Positions 1-7,143 of a stretch of DNA of 64,000 nt are shown piece by piece. The stretch is from Castellaniella daejeonensis (GTDB lineage Bacteria > Pseudomonadota > Gammaproteobacteria > Burkholderiales > Burkholderiaceae_B), in contig NZ_BAAAFN010000009.1 of NCBI RefSeq assembly GCF_039523555.1, forward strand, positions 1 to 64,000, given 5' to 3'. The translations under genes and the position numbers were made by a program. Below the pieces are notes generated by a model. It had not been told where the DNA came from, did not search any database, and worked only from the letters and a program-made list of their open reading frames with translations. The first letter of the stretch is position 1; each line of letters starts with the position of its first letter.

Positions 1-333
1 CTGCAGGCGCAGGCCGACACCCTGGCCCGCCTGGTCGCCACCTTCACCCTGAGCCAGGAAGAGAACGCCGGCACCGGCGCGAACGCCCGTGCCCAGGCGG
101 GCGCCTCGGCAACGTCCGCCCAGGGTGCCGAAGCGGGTGCCGCGCGGCCGGCACAGCCGCCGCGCCTGCCCTCGGCTGCGCCCGAGAAGGTCGTCAGCCC
201 CGCGCCGCAGCGCCCCCGCAAGAGCGCGCAAGCCGATGCGACGGCCGTCCATCCCGAGCCCAGGGCCGCCCTGCGCGCCCCCGGCAAGCCCGCGCCGGCC
301 ACGGCCGACACCGAGGAGTGGACCGAGTTCTGA
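1..333 (+). CDS. Methyl-accepting chemotaxis protein, C-terminal end (partial)
   Basis: The frame is open from base 1 to a TGA at 331-333, so the gene starts outside the window. The first visible residues (LQAQADTLARLVATF) match the end of the cytoplasmic coiled-coil signalling hairpin of methyl-accepting receptors, where the last methylation helix ends in a V-x-x-F segment. An 80-residue Pro/Ala-rich linker follows, then a C-terminal EEWTEF. That ending fits the aromatic-x-x-aromatic pentapeptide which tethers CheR/CheB in long-tailed receptors of the Tar/Tsr type. A CheR-binding role is inferred from this motif and family knowledge. The ligand domain is not visible. Confidence 0.8.
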   Translation: MQAQADTLARLVATFTLSQEENAGTGANARAQAGASATSAQGAEAGAARPAQPPRLPSAAPEKVVSPAPQRPRKSAQADATAVHPEPRAALRAPGKPAPATADTEEWTEF

Positions 334-356
334 TATTACAATCGAGCGTGATTCGT

Positions 357-382
357 GCACGGCCCGCAATCGCGGGCCGTGC
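357..382. terminator. Hairpin terminator after the chemotaxis receptor
   Basis: A perfect 11-bp stem (GCACGGCCCGC, 357-367, and its complement at 372-382) encloses a four-base AATC loop. It lies 23 bases after the receptor stop codon. No good T-run follows, so it may be a weak or Rho-assisted terminator. It ends 20 bases before the next start codon and would sit in the 5' region of any read-through message. Confidence 0.6.
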
Positions 383-402
383 CTCATTAGGAGACAACCG
401 CC

Positions 403-1554
403 GTGAACATCCGCATCCCCGGCGCCGCCCTGGCCGCCGCACTGGCCCTGGCCATGCCGTTCCACGCCCATGCCCAGGTGAAAATCGGCGTGGTCGTGTC
501 CGCGACCGGCCCGACCGCCCTGGTCGGGATTCCCCAGAAGAACACCGTGCCGCTGCTGCCGACCAAGGCGGGCGACCAGGACATCGAGTACATCACCCTG
601 GACGATGCCAGCGATCCGACGCAGACTGTCACCGCCTTCAAGAAGCTGATCAGCGAGGCCCATGTCGACGCCCTGATCGGCCCCACCGGTTCTCCCAACG
701 CCATGAGCGTGCTGCAGTTCGCCGCTGAATCGGGCACGCCGATGCTGGCTCCCGTGGGGGCGGCCTCGGTGGTGCTGCCCATGACCGAACAGAAGAAGTG
801 GGCCTTCAAGACCACCCAGAACACCGACATCATCGCCCAGGCCCTGGTCCAGGACATGGTCGGGCGCGGCATCAAGACCGTCGGCTTCATCGGCTTTGCC
901 GACGCCTATGGCGACGACTGGTACCAGGTCTTCAGCCGCATGGCCAAGGACAACGGCCTGGACCTGACCGTGGTCGAACGCTACCAGCGCACCGACAGCT
1001 CCGTCACCGGGCAGGCCCTGAAGCTGCTGGCCGCCAAGCCCGATGCCATCCTGATCGCCGGCACCGGCGGTGCTGCCGCCCTGCCCCAGACCACGCTGGC
1101 GCAGCAAGGCTACAAGGGCCGCTTCTACCAGACCCACGGCGCGGCCCTGCCCGCCTTCCTGAAGTTCGCCGGCAAGTCGGCCGAAGGCACCATCCTGGCT
1201 GCCGGCCTGATGCTCGTGCTGCCTGAAATCCCCGACAGCAACCCGTCCAAACCCATCGTCCAGGACTACATCCAGCGCTACCAGGCCATGTACGGTGAAA
1301 AGCCGGCCACTTTCGGCGCCAATGTCTACGATGCCGGCCTGCTGCTGCAGCATGCCATTCCCGCTGCCCTGAAATCCGCCAAGCCGGGCACGCCCGAGTT
1401 CCGCAGCGCCCTGCGCGACGCCCTGGAGCAAACGCGCGAACTGGTGGCCACCCAGGGGGTGTACACCATGACGCCGGAAGACCACAGCGGCTTCGACGAA
1501 CGCGGGCGCGAGCTGATCACCGTCAAGGACGGCGCCTGGACACTACTGAAGTAA
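403..1554 (+). CDS. Branched-chain amino acid type ABC transporter periplasmic binding protein
   Basis: A 383-residue secreted protein of the LivK / type-1 periplasmic binding fold. The start is GTG at 403, preceded by AGGAG at 389-393. The N-terminus is a classical signal peptide with a likely Ala-x-Ala cleavage at MPFHAHA. The mature protein begins QVKIGVVVSATGP, the first strand and ligand loop of the Peripla_BP_6 family. Later segments such as IGPTGSPNAM and GFADAYGDDW also fit that family. Members deliver Leu/Ile/Val, amides, urea or aromatic acids to an inner-membrane ABC permease, but no permease or ATPase genes are nearby. It is therefore an orphan receptor whose ligand cannot be told from sequence. 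Confidence 0.85.
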   Translation: MNIRIPGAALAAALALAMPFHAHAQVKIGVVVSATGPTALVGIPQKNTVPLLPTKAGDQDIEYITLDDASDPTQTVTAFKKLISEAHVDALIGPTGSPNAMSVLQFAAESGTPMLAPVGAASVVLPMTEQKKWAFKTTQNTDIIAQALVQDMVGRGIKTVGFIGFADAYGDDWYQVFSRMAKDNGLDLTVVERYQRTDSSVTGQALKLLAAKPDAILIAGTGGAAALPQTTLAQQGYKGRFYQTHGAALPAFLKFAGKSAEGTILAAGLMLVLPEIPDSNPSKPIVQDYIQRYQAMYGEKPATFGANVYDAGLLLQHAIPAALKSAKPGTPEFRSALRDALEQTRELVATQGVYTMTPEDHSGFDERGRELITVKDGAWTLLK

Positions 1555-1557
1555 TGG

Positions 1558-1870
1558 GTCGCGGCTTGCAAGCCGCTCCGATTCGCCAGGCACAGGTCAG
1601 TCTCCAGCCGGGGCAGCTCCCCACGTCGCGGCTTGCAAGCCGCTCCGATTCGCCAGGCACAGGTCAGTCTCCAGCCGGAGCAGCTCCCCACGTCGCGGCT
1701 TGCAAGCCGCTCCGATTCGCCAGGCACAGGTCAGTCTCCAGCCGGGGCAGCTCCCCACGTCGCGGCTTGCAAGCCGCTCCGATTCGCCAGGCACAGGTCA
1801 GTCTCCAGCCGGGGCAGCTCCCCACGTCGCGGCTTGCAAGCCGCTCCGATTCGCCAGGCACAGGTCAGTC
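1558..1870. repeat. Tandem array of REP-like palindromic units (67-bp period)
   Basis: Four complete 67-base units start at 1558, 1625, 1692 and 1759. A fifth, truncated copy starts at 1826 and diverges near 1870. The copies are almost identical (for example one G-to-A change near 1679). Each unit carries the perfect 16-base palindrome GCGGCTTGCAAGCCGC (1561-1576, 1628-1643, 1695-1710, 1762-1777, 1829-1844). The core, read on the minus strand as GGAGCGGCTTGCAAGCCGCGA, resembles REP elements of Pseudomonas and Stenotrophomonas. The array fills the gap between two convergent genes. Open frames that cross it are periodic artefacts of the repeat. Confidence 0.9.
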
Positions 1871-1888
1871 CGCAGGGACTGACCTGTG
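1859..1888. terminator. Hairpin between convergent genes at the end of the repeat array
   Basis: CACAGGTCAGTCC (1859-1871) pairs perfectly with 1876-1888 across a four-base GCAG loop, a 13-bp stem. It ends eight bases before the dsbC stop codon, and the left arm is the last piece of the truncated fifth repeat. The position suits a bidirectional terminator for the binding-protein gene and dsbC. There is no strong T-run. Confidence 0.6.
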
Positions 1889-1895
1889 TCCTGGC

Positions 1896-2717
1896 TCATC
1901 CCTGCGCGGCTAGTTTTTGTTTCAGGGCTTCGAGCGGCAGGGCGCCGTTGACGCGGGTGCCGTCGGCGAAGAACAGGGCCGGGGTGCCCTGCACGTTCAG
2001 CTTGCGGCCCAGGGCCAGATTGTCCTGGATCGGCGTGTCGCATTCGGCCTTGGCGGGATCCTTGCCTTCCAGCATCCAGGATTTCCAGGCCTTGGCCGGG
2101 TCGGCTGCGCACCAGATGTCGCGCGAACGGGTGGCGGAATCCGGCGTCAGGATGGGGAACAGGAAGGTATAGACCGTGACGTTGTCGACGTCTTCCAGGG
2201 TACGGTGCAACTGCTTGCAATAGCCGCAGTTGGGATCCTCGAACACGGCGACCTTGCGCGCGCCGGTGCCCTTCACCTGCTTGATCGCATGATCCAGCGG
2301 CAGGCTGCCGAAGGCCACCTGCTGCAGGGCCTCGAGCCGTTCGGCCGTCAGGTCGCGGCGCGCGCGGGCATCGATCATCGACCCCTGCAGCACGTAGTCC
2401 ACCTGGGCATCGGTGTAGAGCAGGTCCATGCCGACCTGGATCTCGAAGATCCCGGCCATGGGCGTCACGCGGACGGCGTCGACGTGGATACCTGGAAAAC
2501 GCTGCTCGAACACGCGGCTGACGGCCTGCGCCGAATCGGCCTGCGCAGGCGCCGTGGACAGGACGCGGTCGGCCGTACCATCACGCGCGGGCGTTTCGGC
2601 CGGCGCGGCCTGGCTGGAAGACGGCTGGGTGCTCAGGATCTGGTCCGCGGGCGGCTGCGCCAGGGCGGGCAGACTGCCGCACAGCAGCAGCGCGGCCAGG
2701 CTCAAGGAGAATTTCAT
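1896..2717 (-). CDS. dsbC: Periplasmic thiol:disulfide interchange protein DsbC
   Basis: A 273-residue protein; the start at 2717 gives a clean signal peptide (MKFSLSLAALLLCGSLPALAQ). An unusually long, low-complexity Gln/Ala/Pro linker (about residues 21-60) precedes the N-terminal dimerisation domain. The thioredoxin domain follows with the redox motif CGYC at C164-C167 and a cis-Pro loop (VQGTPALFF). CGYC is the DsbC-type active site of the periplasmic disulfide isomerase. The neighbour upstream on the same strand is the UbiH-type hydroxylase, with 29 bases between them, so co-transcription is likely. A much longer in-frame extension upstream overlaps that gene and is not coding. Confidence 0.9.
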   Translation of the reverse strand: MKFSLSLAALLLCGSLPALAQPPADQILSTQPSSSQAAPAETPARDGTADRVLSTAPAQADSAQAVSRVFEQRFPGIHVDAVRVTPMAGIFEIQVGMDLLYTDAQVDYVLQGSMIDARARRDLTAERLEALQQVAFGSLPLDHAIKQVKGTGARKVAVFEDPNCGYCKQLHRTLEDVDNVTVYTFLFPILTPDSATRSRDIWCAADPAKAWKSWMLEGKDPAKAECDTPIQDNLALGRKLNVQGTPALFFADGTRVNGALPLEALKQKLAAQG

Positions 2718-2746
2718 GGGAAGAACCTCGGAAGACGGGCCGGCAG

Positions 2747-3934
2747 TCAGTGGCCGGCGGCCGCGCGTATCAGGCGGCGTTTCAGGAAAGGCAGGCCATC
2801 GACGCAACGCATGCCCTGGTTGCGCGCCCAGGCTGTCGGGGCGTTCGAGGCGCCGAAGAGGCGGTGCAGGCCGTCGGTGACCAGGCTCATGGCCCAGACC
2901 GGCTCGGCCCGGCGGCGGCGGTAGCGCGCCAGGATCCGAGGATCGCCCGGTGCGCGATGCGGTTCCCGGGTGCGCAGGACTTCCACCAGATCCCGCACAT
3001 CGCCCAGCCCCAGGTTCAGGCCCTGCCCGGCGAGCGGATGGACCCGGTGGGCGGAGTCGCCCACCAGGGCGATGCCCGGGGCGACCATGGCGCTGCGTTC
3101 GAGCGTCAGCGAAAACCCCTGGGGACGCGTGCGCAGGCGCAGCGCGCCCAGCCGGCCACCCGTGATGGCCTGCGCGTGTCCGGCGAAAAATGCCTGCTGG
3201 GCATCGGCGTCCAGCGCCAGCCATTCACGCGCCCGGCCTTCGGGCATCGACCACACCAGCGATGCCTGCGGGCCGTCGGCCGTGTCCGGCATGGGCAGCA
3301 GGGCAAATACGCTGTCGCCCGTGAACCACTGGCAGGCGCGGTTCTGATGGGGCACGCCGATGTCCAGGTGCGCCACCACGCCCATGTCGCCATACGGCGT
3401 GTAGTGGTGTTCGATGCCGGACGCCAGCCGCACCGGGGAACGCGCGCCATCCGCGCCCACCAGCAGGGGCGTATCCATCACGCGGCCCTGTCCGGTCGTT
3501 ACCCGCACGCCCAGTCCCCGGGTTTCCAGGCGCTCGAAGCGGTCCTCGTGCCAGGCGATCCCCATGACCTGCACAGCCTGCTGCAGCGCACGTTCGATCT
3601 CGCCGGACTCGACGGTCCAGGCCAGGGTGTCGCGCGCATCCTGCCAGGCGGACAGATCCAGCCGGCCGTCGGCATCACCCTGGATTTCCATGGTCTCGAC
3701 GGCGGTGATCCGGCGCGCGTCCATCAGCCGCCACGCCCCCAGGCGATCGAGCAGGTCGCGGCTGGCCGGTGAAATCGCGTAGACGCGCGGGTGGTAGTCG
3801 TCTGCCGAGCGCTGGGCCGGGACCTGACGCGGCCCCAGCAGGGCGGCGGGCAGCCCCGCCCTGGCCAGGCCCAGCGCACAGGCCAGGCCGGCAATACCGG
3901 TACCGCAGACGAGTATGGGTTCCTGATTCATCAT
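2747..3934 (-). CDS. UbiH/UbiF/VisC-family FAD-dependent hydroxylase
   Basis: A 395-residue flavoprotein monooxygenase. The N-terminus has the dinucleotide fingerprint GTGIAGLACALGLARAG. GADGARSPVR matches the second FAD/NADPH motif, and the GDSAHRVHPLAGQGLNLGLGD segment is the diagnostic third motif of aromatic-ring hydroxylases that make ubiquinone. It most likely hydroxylates a polyprenylated ring intermediate (UbiH, UbiI or UbiF position) at the inner membrane, but which ring carbon cannot be decided here. It is followed by dsbC on the same strand. Two adjacent ATG codons (3934 and 3931) are possible starts. Confidence 0.85.
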   Translation of the reverse strand: MMNQEPILVCGTGIAGLACALGLARAGLPAALLGPRQVPAQRSADDYHPRVYAISPASRDLLDRLGAWRLMDARRITAVETMEIQGDADGRLDLSAWQDARDTLAWTVESGEIERALQQAVQVMGIAWHEDRFERLETRGLGVRVTTGQGRVMDTPLLVGADGARSPVRLASGIEHHYTPYGDMGVVAHLDIGVPHQNRACQWFTGDSVFALLPMPDTADGPQASLVWSMPEGRAREWLALDADAQQAFFAGHAQAITGGRLGALRLRTRPQGFSLTLERSAMVAPGIALVGDSAHRVHPLAGQGLNLGLGDVRDLVEVLRTREPHRAPGDPRILARYRRRRAEPVWAMSLVTDGLHRLFGASNAPTAWARNQGMRCVDGLPFLKRRLIRAAAGH

Positions 3935-4004
3935 CCGATCATCTTACCGCGCCGCATCGCCGCGCGCGTCATTTCGAGGCCTGGGAAAACGGGGTTTCAC
4001 CCGT

Positions 4005-5285
4005 TCAGCGCGCGGACGGCGCGCCGGCCCGCGCGGGCCACAGCAGCCACATCCGGCCGGATTGCTTCATGCGTCCGGCGCGCGCACCGGCTTCGTCGCC
4101 GGTGCCCCAGTAGAAATCGGCCCGGGCCGGGCCTTTGATCGCCGCGCCCGTGTCCTGGGCGAACACAAGCCGCTGCAGCGGCCGGGCGCCACCCTGGGAG
4201 CCGGTTTCCAGGAAGACGGGCGTGCCCAGCGGCACGTAGGCCGGGTCGACCGCAATCGCGCGCTGCGGCAGCAGCGGCACGCCGTAGGCACCCCGGGGAC
4301 CGAGTTCCGGATCGACGATGGGTTCCTCGCGAAAGAACACCATGGCCGGATTCACGTTCAGCAATTCAGGCACGCGATCGGGATGCGCGCGCGCCCAGGC
4401 CTTGATGTTCTGCATGGATGTCTGGGCAAGCGGCATTTCGCCCTGCCGGGCGAGCCACTGGCCGATGGAGACATAGGGCCTGCCGTTATGGTCGGCGTAG
4501 GCCAGCCGCAGCACCCCGCCGTCGGGCAGGACGGCCCGCCCCGATCCCTGGATCTGCAGGAAGAAGGCCTCGACCGGATCATCGGCCCAGACGATCACGG
4601 CCGGCTGTCGGGCCGGGTCGGACGTGATCTGCGCCCGCGTGTCGTAAGGCACCACCCGGCGGCCTTCGAGCTTGCCGCGCACCCGCTTTCCCGCGAGCTC
4701 GGGGTAGACCGATCCCAGGTCGACGATCAGCAGATCGTCGGGCGTGGCGTAGAGCGGCCACTGGTAGGCGCCTTCGCGCGTGCGGGAGGCACGGATAAGA
4801 GGCTCGTAGTACCCCGTCACGGTGCCGCTCGCGGCCTGTCCGGAAGCATCGTCCAGCCGCCAGGGGCGCAGGTGTTCCTGCAGGAACCTGCGCACCGCGG
4901 GGCCGCCGGCATCGGCACCCAGGCCGGATTGCGCCGCCGCCTGGCAGACCGGCTGCCAGGCCCTGGGCGCTGCGCGCGCCGGCAGCGCCAGCGAGCCCGA
5001 CACGGGCCGCATCAGGCCCTGGCAATCGTTCAGCAGCGCCTTCCAGACATGATGCAGGTCGTCATTCGACCAACCCGGCAGGCTGTCCCAGGAAACCGCC
5101 GTGTAGCGCCCCTGCAGCGGCCGCACGGGCGTTTCCGGCAGGGCGGACAACGGCGGCACGGACAGGGGCTGCTCGACCGAGACGGGGGGCGCCGATTCGC
5201 CGCCCGGGGCGGGTTCTTCCAGGGGCACCGTGGAACAGGCGCTCAGGACAAGCAGCGCGGCCACGGACAGGCAACGGATTCTCAT
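4005..5285 (-). CDS. mltA: Membrane-bound lytic murein transglycosylase A
   Basis: A 426-residue lipoprotein. The signal (MRIRCLSVAALLVLSAC) ends in a lipobox with Cys17, so the protein should be anchored to the outer membrane. The MltA barrel domain includes GYYEPLIRASRT and DPVEAFFLQIQGSGR. It is followed by the 3D domain near the C-terminus (AVDPAYVPLGTPVFLET, FAQDTGAAIKGPARADFYWG), which holds the catalytic Asp region. The enzyme cleaves the MurNAc-GlcNAc bond to give 1,6-anhydro products. It is transcribed away from rpe and has 70 bases to the next gene downstream. Confidence 0.92.
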   Translation of the reverse strand: MRIRCLSVAALLVLSACSTVPLEEPAPGGESAPPVSVEQPLSVPPLSALPETPVRPLQGRYTAVSWDSLPGWSNDDLHHVWKALLNDCQGLMRPVSGSLALPARAAPRAWQPVCQAAAQSGLGADAGGPAVRRFLQEHLRPWRLDDASGQAASGTVTGYYEPLIRASRTREGAYQWPLYATPDDLLIVDLGSVYPELAGKRVRGKLEGRRVVPYDTRAQITSDPARQPAVIVWADDPVEAFFLQIQGSGRAVLPDGGVLRLAYADHNGRPYVSIGQWLARQGEMPLAQTSMQNIKAWARAHPDRVPELLNVNPAMVFFREEPIVDPELGPRGAYGVPLLPQRAIAVDPAYVPLGTPVFLETGSQGGARPLQRLVFAQDTGAAIKGPARADFYWGTGDEAGARAGRMKQSGRMWLLWPARAGAPSAR

Positions 5286-5411
5286 CGCAGGATGGCCCCA
5301 GTGCGAAGGCTGGCGTGGTGGCTTTTTCTCATGCCGGATCGGGCACCCCGGGGTGCACTAAAATGAAGGCTGCAAAACCGTCATCATGACATATCCGGAC
5401 CTTCCTTCGCC

Positions 5412-6134
5412 ATGACCGATCTGCCCGCCGCCCGCATCGCCCCCAGCCTGCTGTCCGCCGACTTCGCCCGGCTGGGCGAGGAAGTCGCCGCGGTGGTGGC
5501 CGCCGGCGCCGACTGGATCCACTTCGACGTCATGGACAACCATTACGTGCCCAACCTGACCATGGGACCCATGGTGTGCGCCGCCCTGCGCCCCCACACC
5601 ACCGCGCCCATCGACGTGCACCTGATGGTCGAGCCCGTCGACGCGCTCGTGCCCGCCTTCGCCAAGGCCGGCGCGGACATCATCAGCTTCCACCCCGAAG
5701 CCTCGCGCCATGTCGACCGCACGCTGGCCCTGATCCGCGACCACGGCTGCCGCGCCGGCCTGGTGTTCAACCCGGCCACGCCGCTGGAATGGCTGGACCA
5801 CGTCATGGAACGACTCGACCTGATCCTGCTGATGTCGGTCAACCCGGGGTTCGGCGGCCAGTCGTTCATTCCGCACACCCTGGACAAGCTCGCCCAGGCC
5901 CGCGCCCGCATCGACCGCTGGCAAGCCGGGGGCGGGCAGGCCATCGACCTGGAAGTCGACGGCGGCGTCAAGGCCGACAACATCGCCGACATCCGCGCCG
6001 CCGGGGCGGATGCGTTCGTGGCGGGCTCGGCCATTTTCGGCCGGCCGGATTACCCGCGCGTGATTGCCGAACTGCGCGACGGCATCGCCCGGGGCGATGC
6101 GCGGCGGCGCGAGGCGGCGGGCCGGGATTCGTAA
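5412..6134 (+). CDS. rpe: Ribulose-phosphate 3-epimerase
   Basis: A 240-residue TIM-barrel enzyme that interconverts ribulose 5-phosphate and xylulose 5-phosphate in the pentose phosphate pathway. Family signatures are clear: APSLLSADFARL, HFDVMDNHYVPNLTMGP with metal-binding His/Asp, VDVHLMVEP-like DVHLMVEP, MSVNPGFGGQSFIP and the EVDGGVK phosphate-binding region. The length is about 15 residues over the usual 225, from an Arg-rich C-terminal tail. It heads the conserved rpe-gph-trpE cluster. Confidence 0.95.
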   Translation: MTDLPAARIAPSLLSADFARLGEEVAAVVAAGADWIHFDVMDNHYVPNLTMGPMVCAALRPHTTAPIDVHLMVEPVDALVPAFAKAGADIISFHPEASRHVDRTLALIRDHGCRAGLVFNPATPLEWLDHVMERLDLILLMSVNPGFGGQSFIPHTLDKLAQARARIDRWQAGGGQAIDLEVDGGVKADNIADIRAAGADAFVAGSAIFGRPDYPRVIAELRDGIARGDARRREAAGRDS

Positions 6135-6276
6135 CAGTCCGCCGGGCGGGCCGGCGCTCCTGCGCGACAATGATGATACGATGACGCCCGCCTGGGGCAC
6201 CCGTACCCGCCCCGGCAATTTCACGATTCACCCGGCCGCCGATCCGGTGCGGCCGCTTTCCCCGGCGCGCGACACC

Positions 6277-6963
6277 ATGCATTTTCCCGGAATTCTGTTC
6301 GACCTGGACGGCACCCTGCTGGACACGATCCCCGACCTGGCGGACGCCGCCAACGCCATGCGCCAGGACATGGGGCTGGCGCCGCTCGCCCAGGACATCA
6401 TCGCCACCTACGTCGGCAAGGGCGTGGAACAGTTGGTCATCCGCACGCTGGGTCACGAAGGCACCCCCGCCAGCGTGGACATGGTCATGCGCGGCCTGGC
6501 CCGCTACCAGGATCACTACCGCGCCCTGAACGGCCAGCGCAGCCGCCTGTATCCCGGCGTGCTGGCCGGCCTGGAAGCCTTCCGCGAGCAGGGCGCGCGC
6601 CTGGCCGTGGTCACCAACAAGGGCACCGAATTCGCCATTCCGCTGCTGCGCCAGATGTCCCTGGACGGCTACTTCGACGCCGTGGTCTGCGGCGACACCT
6701 GCGAACGCAAGAAGCCCGACCCCATGCCCCTGTTCCATGCCTGCGACCTGCTGGGCATCACGCCCGCCCAGGCCCTGTTCATCGGCGATTCGATCAACGA
6801 CGCCCTGGCCGCCAACGCCGCCGGCATGCGCGTGCTGGCCCTGCCCTACGGCTACAACGAGGGGCACCCCGTGCAGAGCCTGCCGGTGGATGCTATAGTT
6901 GACTCCATCGTCGAGGCCGCACAATGGGCCGCCGACGCGACTTCACAAACCGAACACGCATGA
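6277..6963 (+). CDS. gph: Phosphoglycolate phosphatase
   Basis: A 228-residue HAD-superfamily phosphatase. Motif I is LFDLDGTLLDT with the nucleophile Asp and its +2 Asp, motif II is VTNKG, and motif III/IV is GDSINDALAA. In this family the enzyme removes phosphate from 2-phosphoglycolate. I chose the ATG at 6277 (MHFPGILFDLDGTLLD) because homologues begin just before motif I. An in-frame ATG at 6181 would add 32 residues with no family similarity. Its TGA (6961-6963) overlaps the start of a short Trp-rich leader frame, so translation of gph runs directly into the trpE attenuator. Confidence 0.9.
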   Translation: MHFPGILFDLDGTLLDTIPDLADAANAMRQDMGLAPLAQDIIATYVGKGVEQLVIRTLGHEGTPASVDMVMRGLARYQDHYRALNGQRSRLYPGVLAGLEAFREQGARLAVVTNKGTEFAIPLLRQMSLDGYFDAVVCGDTCERKKPDPMPLFHACDLLGITPAQALFIGDSINDALAANAAGMRVLALPYGYNEGHPVQSLPVDAIVDSIVEAAQWAADATSQTEHA

Positions 6964-7031
6964 ACATCATCCGCTATTACCCGATCACCGCCGGCGCCTA
7001 TTGGCGCTGGTGGTGCTCATGTTCCGGGTAA
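6960..7031 (+). CDS. trpL: Trp operon leader peptide in front of trpE
   Basis: A 23-codon frame, ATG at 6960-6962 and TAA at 7029-7031, encodes MNIIRYYPITAGAYWRWWCS followed by CSG. Trp codons 15, 17 and 18 (7002-7004, 7008-7013) cluster near its end, the hallmark of a tryptophan-sensing leader peptide. The ATG overlaps the gph stop in an ATGA junction. A base-paired terminator candidate follows at 7075-7103. The last codons (TCCGGG, 7023-7028) can pair with the left arm of that terminator (CCCGGA, 7079-7084), which would provide the antiterminator when a ribosome stalls at the Trp codons. The leader role is inferred from these features; no homologue search was made. Confidence 0.8.
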   Translation: MNIIRYYPITAGAYWRWWCSCSG

Positions 7032-7074
7032 TGACGGTCACCCGGCGCGCGGTTCTGCCCGCAGCGCCCGTCCC

Positions 7075-7103
7075 ACAGCCCGGACCTTCATCGGCCGGGC
7101 TGT
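7075..7103 (+). terminator. Transcription attenuator hairpin of trpE
   Basis: ACAGCCCGG (7075-7083) pairs with CCGGGCTGT (7095-7103) around an 11-base loop. CTCAATTCTGT, a weakly T-rich stretch, follows. The hairpin lies 43 bases after the leader peptide stop and 40 bases before trpE. Its left arm overlaps the segment that can pair with the end of the leader frame, so the two structures are mutually exclusive, as attenuation requires. Confidence 0.65.
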
Positions 7104-7143
7104 CTCAATTCTGTCCCGGTCCATACTCCACCCAGAGACCAAC

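Noticed and set aside
1558..1870. CRISPR array or short repetitive gene in the tandem repeat region
   Set aside because: The whole 67-base unit repeats, so there are no unique spacers and no cas genes. Open frames through it are just the repeat read in different registers.
6894..6927. Separate promoter for trpL-trpE inside gph
   Set aside because: TATAGT (6894-6899) and TTGACT (6899-6904) are present, but neither has a partner element at a proper distance, so I do not call a promoter.
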